DNA of 64,000 nucleotides from Paralichthys olivaceus (taxonomy: Eukaryota > Chordata > Actinopteri > Pleuronectiformes > Paralichthyidae): NCBI RefSeq assembly GCF_024713975.1, contig NC_091099.1, positions 7,938,501 to 8,002,500 of the forward strand. The letters are read 5' to 3'. Both the position numbers and the translations under genes were made by a program. This document shows positions 44,422 to 54,711 of this stretch, piece after piece. Under the pieces are notes generated by a model. The model was not told where the DNA came from and did no database searches. It was given only the letters and a program-made list of their open reading frames with translations. The number at the start of each line of letters is the position of its first letter. Positions within the stretch are counted from its first letter, which is position 1.

Positions 44422-47400
44422 CTGAAATGAGAGAAGAAAAGAATAGACTCGTCAGTGATAGTTTGTCCACACAGTAACCTTGTGTATAAAGTCATTAGGA
44501 TCTGTTTTTACCTCTTTCTCCTTGTGGTAATGGCAGGTGAGAGTGTAAGGCAGAGTCTGCAGCGTGGCATATGCGTAGCCAGTAAGAGCTGCCATGAAAG
44601 TGACCAAGACAACACTCTTTGACAGGCAGATGACCAGAGCAGAGAGCGTGAAGCTCACCATGCTGCTCACGTACACCCAGCGTGAGCCAAAGTGCCGAAC
44701 CAAGTGACTCATGACCAGGGAGAAGAAGGTTGAGGTAGCACACTGCAGGAACAGGCCCAGGCTGCCCATACGGATACCTGAGAGGAGAGGGTACTTAAAA
44801 TTACAACCAGGAAGTTCACTGCTGTAACAGGGACTGAACCTCTTGTGTTTGTTGGTTAGCTTGATAGTTTTTTAGCAGGATTATGCAAAAAAAATTACCC
44901 AATTGATCTTTATGAATTTTTTTGGGAGAGGTGGGGCATGACCTAAAGAAGATCACATTCAATGATGGTGTGGATACAGATCAAGGAATCATTAATTTCC
45001 CAGAGAATAATTAATGGAACTTGATGAAAAAAAATAAATCAGGCATATTTAAGGCTAATATTTCTATTTAGATCCAAATATGATATTTTGAAGTTTAACC
45101 AAAAGCGTTATTATAAATGACTACAGATAAAAAGTAAACACAACCAACTATTCACATAACTTGAATTAAGAGATTAAACCCTTTTTACAAGAGATACAAA
45201 CATAAATGCAAATGTTTTCTGCATTGTTTTGTGAAAAATCAAGGTTTTCATTTCGGCAAAAAAGCGCAGATACCATAATGTCCATGAAAATCATATCGGT
45301 TGATTTTTAATGGCCAACTGATGAATTGGTTGTGCTCTAATACACAACATGCCCAACTCCAGCAGTATGTGTGAGTGTGAACTTTGGAGAGCTTCGCCAT
45401 GCTGAAGCCCACAAACACACCAGCACAGATCCAGTCAGAGAGTCACTCACAGAGCTCCTCAGCACAGAGACACTGTTTGCGGTGACTGACTTTGATGTTC
45501 CCAAACAGCATTAACCTTAGATAAATCCTCGAAAAACCTAAGAGGCGAGACGCACAGGCCAGTCCATGTTGACAGAGGCGTCACGCTTCCTGGCCCGCGT
45601 CTAGTCCAGTGAGCCAGCCGGACAACAAACATTTGGATGAGGTCTCACCCACAGACCGAGGCCGAAATCAAAGTTCACGCAACATCAGATGAATTCATGT
45701 TCCTGACTGGAAGGCATCAAAATATTTCATTCCCCAAGTCGACACATTAGCAGTTAGGTTAGTGACAGATTTTAATTTATGTAGCGATGGATCATGTCTA
45801 GTATCTGATAAAAAATCTAAACCCATGAAAGCAGGGGGGGTTTTCACAGTACGATGTGACATTTAACAGAAGTATATTTGATGCACGAGAACAAGCTGCT
45901 CTTGGAGCCCCCACACTTTAAAACTTGCTGACACACTCTCAGGTTCTCATAAATCTTTCTAATTTTAAAAACCTTTCTCTTTCCAAAACCTTTTGGGAAT
46001 GTTTGATTTTGTTTATTTGTACGGTTTTCATTTGTTTCATTATTATTTTATAATTTCTTACTATATCTATTATGTTTCCAATGTCCTTTCAACTGTTGTT
46101 GTATCTTGATTTGAATTTCTTGGTTTTATTTCTTCCTGTAACACTTTGAAGAGTGCTTTATAAATACAGTTCATTATAAGTAAAGGTATAAACAAAATTC
46201 TTGCAACTTCTACTCCTCCAGAAATAGACTTTTTCAAATGCACTAGAATTATTGCAGAACTTTCCTTCTTCATTTGAACTTGAGTGGAATTTGAAAAGCA
46301 GATTTTCATCTCTTGACAAAATCATACAACACCAGTTTTTAATAATAATGAAATATTGTGCATTTTAGTGTGGGATTTTGTTCACTATGGGGAAATTGTT
46401 CCCATGTTTCTTGTTTATACCCATTTAACCCTTGATGAAGTTTTTTAGTTGAAGTAAAAATCTACGGAAGCCAGACTGACTACATGTCTGGACTGTTATT
46501 TATTGCAGCCCATTATTGGACCGATATCTCTGCTTGATCTCAGTGAACAGCGTGGGTCAGAAGTTCAGGAGCGGAGCAGGGGAATCAGTTGTGTGAAAGG
46601 CGTACGTGGATCGTATTACCCTGCTGAACCCACTTTACAAACACTACAGAGGCTAATGAGGACTGAAATTCAAGCCCACAGAGATATGAGACTGAGTCAG
46701 AGTGTTACAGGAGAGCTGCTTCTGCAGGATGGGAAGGTGGCTGATAGAACACGAGCTTGACGGATCATTTCTATGCAGTGCAACAGTTTGCAGAGAAATT
46801 ATCAGAAAAAGGTTTAAAATTGAGTAGAAAAGCCAGTGCAGCTTTGAAACTAGACACAAAGCAGATTACCTTCATGCACTGGAACATCTGCAGGCTGAAT
46901 GATGTGGTTAAATCACATCCGCTGTGTTTCAAATTAAACAAACACGACTCAGACAGAGCTCAAAATGATGTGCTTCTGCCGTCTACCTGGCTTGAATGAA
47001 CATGTTCTTTGTGTGCCGATTCTTTGACATTAATTCTTTGTGAGTGTGACATTCCTTATGGTCCAGGGAGCACAGGGAACAGAGACAGGAAAAGTAAAAA
47101 GTAAACAAAACAAAAATAAGGGGGAGAAAGAGGGAGGTTTTCTTCAATGTCAGGATGAAAATGTCAAAAGAAAAAGAAAAAGGAAAGGTTGTGAACAAGG
47201 ATTAGAGGAAGAGAAAACAGGTGAATAGTAGTTGAAAAGGATTGAAAAAATGAGTGGGGAAGCTGAAGTACAAAAAAGACAGATGAAGGAAAAGCGAAAA
47301 GAGGGAATAAAAAATAAAAGTCTGGCTCAACAGTAAACACATGTAGACCTAAATATACGTAACCCTCACTCGGCCTGCTGTGTTAGTAAACCTGCAGCTC

Positions 47401-50400
47401 CTCAATATGGGGCAAGATGAGGCCTCACCTCTGTTTCCTTTGTGAATCGCAAATACCGTCTTGCTCATGTGTTGTCTAGTAAAATTCACCAGAGAAAGAA
47501 TCTTCCTGCAGCTTCTTTGACCTTCTTACATCTCTGACAACAGATCTGTTCAGTTTTTATCAGAAGTTAGAGTTTCTAAATTGAAGGTTATATAACGGTA
47601 TTTGTAAAGGTTCAGAATATACCATGTGTATTAGTTTTAAATTCCTCAGGTGTACAAATAGAAAGTAACACTTGAACAACATTTGATGGGCTTGATATTT
47701 ACTTAAGCATATTTACCCAAAGGATTTTTTGTTGTTCAGCAGTAGATCTATACTAAATGCTCATTGCCTCATTGAATCAGAGTCCTTATTAACTGCTGCT
47801 CTGTGCTGTACGTGTCCTATAACTTGACAGGAGCCAATATGAGGGACGCAAGAAAGCATGTAGGCATGCAGGAACACAGGCTCTGTCTGTCTCCACCTGT
47901 GCTCGAGGAATGTGAGTGCATCCTGCCCAACTGTGAGACAGCAGATACCGCAGCCGGAACGGACCTCGAGCCAGCTATGTGGAGGTTGTGGAGGTAAAGA
48001 CGTGATGATAAAAGGTGAGGACACATGTCTTACTAGTTTAATGGAAGTTTGTTTTCATGATCCTACTTGATATTAAAGATTGTTTTAATGATGTCAACAG
48101 AGCCGAAGCGAAATCAATACTAGAATGTCAATCAGAGCTTATACCTCCTCTGAGGCTCAACAGTTCCCTTAAATTCCATCAACCTGCACCAAATTGCACA
48201 CACTCATTATTATCACTTTTCTAAATATGCCTGATTTCTTTCTTCAAGATCCATGAATTATTCCCTGGGAAATCATTGACAGTAACAGTGCCTGATGTGA
48301 TAATAAAAGTGATGAGATTCCTGGATCTGCCCTTTTATCTGGATCTGCTCCCAAATTAAATGGGTTCTTTCTTTGTTCATTCTTCCACCAAGTTTCAAGA
48401 AAATCTGTTGTTCTTTGCATAATCCTGCTTGCAATGAAATGTTTAGGGGAGTGGAAGAGCACTCAAAGAGAGTATACCTCCTCTAACACTAACGTCGGAT
48501 CTTGTTAAAGATAGTAAAAGAAAATTATGGTTCTGCCTTATCAACTTCAAAATCGATTTGATTCTTCATTTGCCATAGCTTTTACCTTTCCATCACATTT
48601 TGTTGAAATTGGTATAGTACTTGTGGGTTTTCCTGCTAATAAACAGACAAATACATGCTGATGAAAACATAACCTCCTTAAACAGAATGTACAAAGAAGA
48701 AATCTGACCTTCATCGTATCGCTGCCTGGACATACTTCCTGGTAATGCACTGGGCACGCCCTCGTACAGGCCTTCCCCCACAAAGTCTGTGTAGAAGAGC
48801 ATGAAAGACATGACAGCCATCCAGCTGCAGAGCTGAGCCACACACAGCTGCCTCATCACTCGTGGGACGTGGCAGTAGCTCCTGTAGATGGCTGGAGTCA
48901 TGGACCAACATGTTCTCAGTAAACACAGCAGGGGACCTGACTTAAGCAGCCTCAGTTTGCACTTCAGCAGGTAGCAGCATGAGCGTGGCACGCCACAGCG
49001 GCCAGCCTCCATCACGCCAGCCCCTGACTCCAATAAAGATCCAGACCCTGCCAAGCCACTGCTGGCAAATGAGGGTTCCTCAGACACCTTCATGGTGATG
49101 AGCACGCTGGAGATGAAGATAAGGATGAGGAGGGAAAACAGGCACTCAGCCTGGCCTCCCAGGTAAACAGAGAGTAAACCACGACTCCAGTCCAGCGCAG
49201 GCAGCAAATATCCCACACATCCTCCCAAGCTGACCATGAAAGAGAACATGGCGAAGGCTTGACCGCAGTCCTCCTCGTCCCGGTACAGGTCAGACAAAAG
49301 AGCCTCCAGTGGCGTGAAGCACACTTGTCCACAAAAGTCTAGGAGTCCCACCCCGAGGATGAGGAAGCCCACCTGCAGCAAAAGCAAAACCATGGTAGAA
49401 AACACAATGAATTATCTTGCTCTGTAGCTGAAATTCAACAATCAACCAACAGGTGTGCTACCTGAAGGGTGCGTCCACCCCAGGCAAGGCGAGCAGCCAA
49501 GATGTCAGCATGGGGAATGATCAGAAGTGCCACAAGAACTCCTGAAGACAGCAGCCAGATGAAGGGTCGTCGCCTGCCATAACTGCTGTTGCAGTGGTCA
49601 CTTGCCGAGCCGATCAGAGGGATAAACAGGAGGCCAAGCACTGGACCGATACCTGCACCAGAGGAATTCAAAGAAAACACTTTCAAAAAAGCACAGAATA
49701 CGAAGAGGAGAAACACAAAGATACAGAGGGCGTGAGGACAACGTAAATAAATCCAAACATGCTGAAATAGAAATAGGAGTATTTGGTAGAGAACTTCTTT
49801 TTTTTTTACAGAACACACAAATCAGAAAGGCATGAGGCATTTCTTCGTATTTTATATGATTTTAGATGAGATTAATCTCTGATCTTGTTTGATAAAGTGT
49901 TTATTTAGAGTGCAGGCGTTGGATACTGAGTCATCCTGTAATTCTGTGCCAGTCATAACAAGTTAATTCCTTCATATCTATACGCTGTTACCAGAACAAT
50001 GTGTAATATCTCTCTGAATCAAGAGCCTGTTCATCAAACCATGAAACTACAGAAAAAATGTAAATGAAATGAACCACATCCCTAAACATAAACATACATT
50101 TGTTCAATCCTGCAACCTAACAAAAAAACTAACAAATGCAGACTAAAAACTTCTCAGCAACCTGCAAATACAAAACTCTCATATCTCACATGGTACTTCC
50201 AGCCATGTTTTACTATCAGGTAGTACCCACAGCAAAAACATGCACCTACTCAGCTTACAGCAGCTACTACAGTGATTTTACTGATGGTTAATAATCCTGT
50301 ATATTACTGCTTCTGTCTCATCCTCCTTGTTGCTGTCCAACCGGGAGGTGTACTGCATGTGTCCCTGCAACATCATCACTGACTGCTGGTGGTAATTCCT

Positions 50401-52033
50401 ACAGATGCCGTGTTGCCTGAATGTAAGCCACTGTCAGCTCATCCTCCACACATGGCCAGGTCTGGTTAATTGGAGCACGCCATGGCACAATGGGTGTTCG
50501 CACACAGACACACGCAATATCTAAAATGACTAGTTCTCAGGGCAAGAGTGTGACATTTAAAAGGCACCCTGTGGAGTTTTCATTAGAGACAAGTGCACTT
50601 TTGTTTCATTCAGTGTTTCTCATTAAAATGGCATTTGTGAAAGGCTATTTACTGAAATCGTCTGCCCTCGTTCTCATAAACATAAAATACAAAGACTGAG
50701 GGGCTGCTCATCAGAAACATTGCTCTGAAGCACCAATAGGGGTCAACAAATTCACACCAAAGACCACAGAGTGATTATATAGATTCTCCCCATAAGTGAA
50801 GCCAAAACATCTTGATCGCCCACAGCTGGCTGACTGCTGTATAGGTCATAAACATTAACTACACCATGTTAGCCGATGGGACATGGGCCAAACTCAAAGT
50901 ATACATCAGAGAAATGTTTCTCAAAGATGGTTTTCTAGCAAGTTTCAATTCTTCACAATCACCACAGTGCATCTGTCTTTATTTACAGTCTATGCAAAAA
51001 ATGCATGACCTGACTAATATCCACATAATTACCTGTTTAACAAGAAAATGAAACAGAGAAAGGGAGCCAACATTTGCGTTTCAGATGCTCTTTAGCCTTT
51101 ATGAAGGAGACAGGCTGAAAACAGAGCAGACAGACAAACAAACACAAAGACAGGCGGGATATCTAAGAAAGATAGACATGTCAGATACGCAGTCATCACC
51201 CTCCACCACATTTTTTCCTGCTGCAGCTGTGGGGGTCCATCATTACAATCCTCAACATCTACAGCTGTAAGACCAACTGTCTCCCACTAACCAACCATGT
51301 GTGTATGTGTCACATTCCACAATGTGTTATGCTGCTTAAATAAAAACCTAAATAAACTTAATAAAATGCACAACAAGTGGAAACCTTGGTGCTAAAAAGA
51401 AATGTGTATCTTTTACACTAATACAGAGGAAACTAAGAAAAAAAGATGAAACTGGAGGATGAAGCAGCCAACAAATGACTATTAGATAAAGTAGAAAGCA
51501 GTCGTCTGAGAACCTGGCACAACTGCTTGGGGAAATTCGCTTTAAGCCTCCAAAGACACAATATCTATCTTCATTCAAATTGCATTCAGGCACTCCATTA
51601 TAATACAGGGAGATGAGAATTAGTTTGAGTGCCATTTCCAAATTGGCTAACAGTGCAGGCTGTTTGGGAGGAATGCTACAATGAAATCATTTTTCTTCAT
51701 ATCACCGGCAGCTGTTAAGAGAGGCCGAAGAGTAGAAGTGTATATTGTTTAATCTTTATACTTGAATAGTCACTTCTTTCGTCCACACGCAGCCTTTTGG
51801 TTTGGTAGAATTGTATCTATCATCTGTATAGTCACAAGACAATGTCTGAAAGAGAAGCCTTTAGTGAAGAGCATATGAATACCATTTGGGCCAACAGGAC
51901 CATGCAACTGTTCACATCACTTACAAGTAAACTCAGTTACAGTCTGCAAATATATACCATATGAGTGATGCTAATTGTGTGTATGTACATACATGCCACC
52001 GATTTGTGAGAAGGAACACAAACAACCATTTTC

Positions 52034-52084
<51 letters not shown>

Positions 52085-54496
52085 CCGTCTGTCTTAATGT
52101 TTACATTAAGAAGAGTTTAAATCAAGAGCAACTACAACCAACAAATATACAACCACAAGCAAAACTGAATTGTTTGTTCGAGAGACATAATGGTGTGTGG
52201 TCGTTGGCTGCATGTTGCTCCAGTGTTTGTAGTTTATCTGCTGTTGCACAGAGCAGAAAACAAACTGCTCACAAAAGGCTTAGTTATTTCTCATGGCACA
52301 CAGACTCATGTATGATGGTGCAGTTAGTAGTAAAATAATATCAGTAAATTGTTTCTCATCTTGTGTGTAAAGAGCGAACAGTGACAAACAGTAACATCAC
52401 ACCCAACTTTACTAAGTTCAGTTTGTGTTGACAGTGTGACTGACTCAGCTCTATGCTGGTATGGTAGTTTTTGAGGCTGTGGCTAGCTTTGTGTTGGACT
52501 GCATTATTTTCTAGTTTTTAAAACATTTATTTATTGACTGATGTGAAAACTTTTAAATTAACAATTCAAAGAACATGTACATTTAGTTTTATGACTTAAT
52601 TATATTATTTTCTTAATTATAACCATTTATATTTAGCTTTGTTTATTATTAATAGTTCTTTGGAATTTGAAGCCTCAGTAACATTGATTTGTCATAAGGG
52701 TTTGCTAACAGCATCTTAAGAATCATTGCCAGTTTTATCCGATATATCAGTATCTAATGACTATACGGTTCAACATTTTTCTTACAGTCTCAAAAAAAAT
52801 TAAATATTATCAGCTTTACAAATATAATACTTATTTGGAGAGCAGGACTTTTTCAGTAACAAGCTTCTTGGCGAGCTGAAAACTTTCTTTGATTTAGGCA
52901 GTCTGACAGATACAGTTTATGTCAGAAAATTTTTTTCTCTGTTTTCACCATTTTCCCTAAAGACACAACCAAACAAAAGCTGCCTACGTGATGAATTTCT
53001 GAAATTGAAAATTAAACTATTGTTTTGCAGTTGAGTCCCTGTTTACACTACAGCTAAACTGTTCATATCTTAGAAATACTTGCAGAAAGCAAAACAAGGT
53101 TTGATATTTCCCACCTGATTGTCCCCATATGCTTTTCTGTGGCACTTACTCGAAACCCTATCTTAAGTGTAGTGTCAGTTGTTGTTTTCTCCAGGTCTGG
53201 AATGCCTATTTAATGCTGCTATAATAAAACTGCTTTGGAGTTTATTTGGTTGTAAAATGCTGTTAAGATGTTTTTCGAGACTGACAGTCCTTTCACAATG
53301 GACACTATATAGCCCATGGTACTGTAGAAAACCATAGAAAAGCTGTGATAGATGTGTTGAAAGTATATTCAATGATCAAACAACACCAACAGTCTAATTG
53401 GTTTTTACTGAAGATGCCATGAGGACTTAATATATCTACAATAGATCTGCAAAGCAAAATGTGGAGCTACAGAAAAGGAGGATGCATTTAATGATTTCAT
53501 AGTTGCTCTGTATTTTTACAATAGTCTAATCTGAAGTTAGATCCAATAACTGCACTAAGACAAACCAAGTATGAGTGTGGGAGATCATGGCTCTCCTCCA
53601 GGCACTTTGCTTTCCTGCTGCCTTTCAATTAGTGCCCAATTATCACCCTAACAGAATAGCAGGTGAGTTGGCCCCCGATTAACATAATGGCCTCAATTAT
53701 GTTTTTATGACCTAAATTTGGAGGGAAGACAGAAGGCCTGAGGCACAGTCATGCCCCTGCACATCAGCACTTAAACGTGTCTACCACTGGACAAGGTCAT
53801 GTACTTTATGAATCCAACTAATTTACAATACCTTCAACCCCTGGACGGTACGGCCTGTTCTGATTCATAATATCCTATTAGTTTAATAGCAACTAATGAT
53901 ATAATGTTTCCATTTCTACAATGGTTTCAGTGTAGCAGCCTCAGCAAACTATTCAGACTGAGGGAAATAAAATCAAATATCTCTTCCTCCCTATATCCCA
54001 TTACAACACATCATACAAGGTGAATATGTGGCACTCAAGGCTGCAAAACTATCATTTTGAAATACTTAGACAAGAAACAATCACTCATGAGGTCAGTAAA
54101 CTAGACAGAGATAGTCTATCGCGCGTGCGTGTAAGTGTGTAAGTGTGTGTGTGTCACCGTTTCGTGTCAAGTTAAATGAATGCCCTGTCAGAGAGGGATC
54201 ACAGAGGACAAATGATGAGAGCATGCGTATATGTGGAAAAAAAGGTAGAATTGAACCTCAAAACACCCAGAGTAGACAAACACATTATGAAGTAGCAAAG
54301 AGGCTTGGTAACCAGATCCCACAATATCCGTCATCACCAAGCCCTTACCTAGAACCATGGTCATGTAGCGCTCCTCCACTCCAGCCTCCAGCAGCAGCGG
54401 GGGCACGTATGTGATCCCAGCTGCCACGCAGATCTCCAGGCCACAGGTCAGGGAGTTCAGCAGGACGAGACGCCACTGAGACCTCCATCCAGGCAT
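43978..54496 (-). CDS. slc45a3: solute carrier family 45 member 3 (prostein)
   Basis: Twelve-helix major-facilitator protein of the SLC45 group, which carries sugars with protons across the plasma membrane. Five coding exons: 54496-54349, 49652-49462, 49372-48709, 44777-44512 and 44421-43978, with GT-AG borders and a continuous frame, give 570 aa (human 553). Seen: TCGLEICVAAGITYVPPLLL (helix 1), GIGPVLGLLFIPLIGSASDH then the MFS loop YGRRRPFIW, LDFCGQVCFTPLEALLSDL, LCSWMAVMSFMLFYTDFVGE, MGSLGLFLQCATSTFFSLVM, ALTGYAYATLQTLPYTL and LDFAILDSTFLLSQVFPTLF. Between the last four helices lies a long basic then Ser/Gly-rich loop. These match SLC45A3 rather than SLC45A1, A2 or A4. The ATG at 54496 was chosen as the first in the exon frame; the next upstream 'start' is a TTG. 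Confidence 0.96.
44512..44777 (-). CDS. slc45a3: slc45a3 coding exon 4
   Basis: 266 nt, acceptor CCTCTCAG and donor GTAAAA. It encodes IRMGSLGLFLQCATSTFFS, the next two helices and LPYTLTCHYHKEKE. Confidence 0.95.
44848..45075 (+). repeat. dispersed non-coding repeat, copy 3
   Basis: It contains AGCAGGATTATGCAAA, AATTTCCCAGAGAATAATTA and AATCAGGCATATTTAAGG in the family order. Confidence 0.7.
45080..45335 (+). repeat. second dispersed repeat family, copy 2
   Basis: Related to 35485-35710 by a shared ordered set of words, including AATGACTACAGATAAAAAG and ATCATATCGGTTGATTTTTA. It directly abuts copy 3 of the first family. Confidence 0.6.
48140..48440 (-). repeat. dispersed non-coding repeat, copy 4 (reverse)
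   Basis: The minus strand reads GCAGGATTATGCAAAGAAC, AAACTTGGTGGAAGAATG, GAACCCATTTAATTTGG, TTTCCCAGGGAATAATTCAT and AATTTGGTGCAGGTTGATGG. Confidence 0.75.
48480..48690 (-). repeat. dispersed non-coding repeat, head fragment (reverse)
   Basis: The minus strand begins GGTTATGTTTTCATCAGCAT, then TTAGCAGGAAAACCC and TTTCAACAAAATGTGATGG. It resembles only the first third of the family and starts about 20 nt into slc45a3 intron 3. Confidence 0.55.
48709..49372 (-). CDS. slc45a3: slc45a3 coding exon 3
   Basis: 664 nt, acceptor TTGCTGCAG, ending in phase 1 at an unusual GTCAGA donor. It encodes helices 4-7 and the central cytoplasmic loop (about residues 200-270, Ser/Gly and Cys/Leu-rich, unlike human). 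The tail MSRQRYDEG fits the next exon. Confidence 0.95.
49462..49652 (-). CDS. slc45a3: slc45a3 coding exon 2
   Basis: 191 nt, acceptor CTGGTGCAG and donor GTAGCA. It encodes helix 2, the conserved SASDH...YGRRRPFIW loop and helix 3. Confidence 0.95.
49653..54348 (-). other. slc45a3 intron 1 (between first two coding exons)
   Basis: 4.7 kb, AT-rich, with a (GA)n tract at 52036-52080. No coding frame of note. Confidence 0.85.
52036..52080 (+). repeat. (GA)n microsatellite
   Basis: About 22 GA units in slc45a3 intron 1. Confidence 0.97.
54349..54496 (-). CDS. slc45a3: slc45a3 coding exon 1
   Basis: 148 nt, donor GTAAGG, ending in phase 1. It encodes MPGWRSQWRLVLLNSLTCG then the first transmembrane helix and EAGVEERYMTMVL. 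The N-terminus is about 11 residues shorter than in human SLC45A3. Confidence 0.94.
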
Positions 54497-54711
54497 ATTT
54501 ACAGGGGCTGGCTCGCCTTTCCTCCCCTCTGGGACGGTCACTACTGGGGGCAGGGGAGGGGGGAGGGAGCCGGGCAGGGGCAATGGGGGGAGTGTGGGGA
54601 GGCAGATGGTGCCCCAGTGGGACGAGAGGGCTGTTGGGGAGGGAGAGCGGCAAAGACACGTGGGTGACTCAGAGGACCTGGAAGATTCATCCTCTTCTCA
54701 GCATTCTGGAT
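54497..54711 (-). other. slc45a3: slc45a3 5' UTR exon segment with uORFs
   Basis: A pyrimidine-rich acceptor (GCTCTTCCCTTCTTCAG) ends at 54712, so the first coding exon probably extends back to 54711. The leader contains a 5-codon uORF (54704-54687) and an overlapping 49-codon uORF (54690-54541), both ending before the main ATG at 54496. It is Pro/Ser-rich and C-rich, and poorly protein-like. Confidence 0.5.

Larger units (their letters stand above)
44778..48708 (-). other. slc45a3 intron 3
   Basis: 3.9 kb. It holds three copies or fragments of the dispersed fish repeat (44848-45075, 48140-48440, 48480-48690) and one copy of the second repeat family (45080-45335). No exon-like frame was seen. 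Confidence 0.85.

Noticed and set aside
43996..44430. 144-codon plus-strand frame opposite slc45a3 exon 5
   Set aside because: Antisense shadow of a well-supported coding exon.
43978..54496. SLC45A1, SLC45A2 or SLC45A4
   Set aside because: Length near 570 aa, LDFCGQVCFTPLEALLSDL and the absence of the long acidic loops of A1/A4 point to SLC45A3.
54497..54583. Longer slc45a3 N-terminus beginning before 54496
   Set aside because: There is no ATG in frame upstream (the apparent start is TTG), and the Pro-rich extension has no counterpart in the family.
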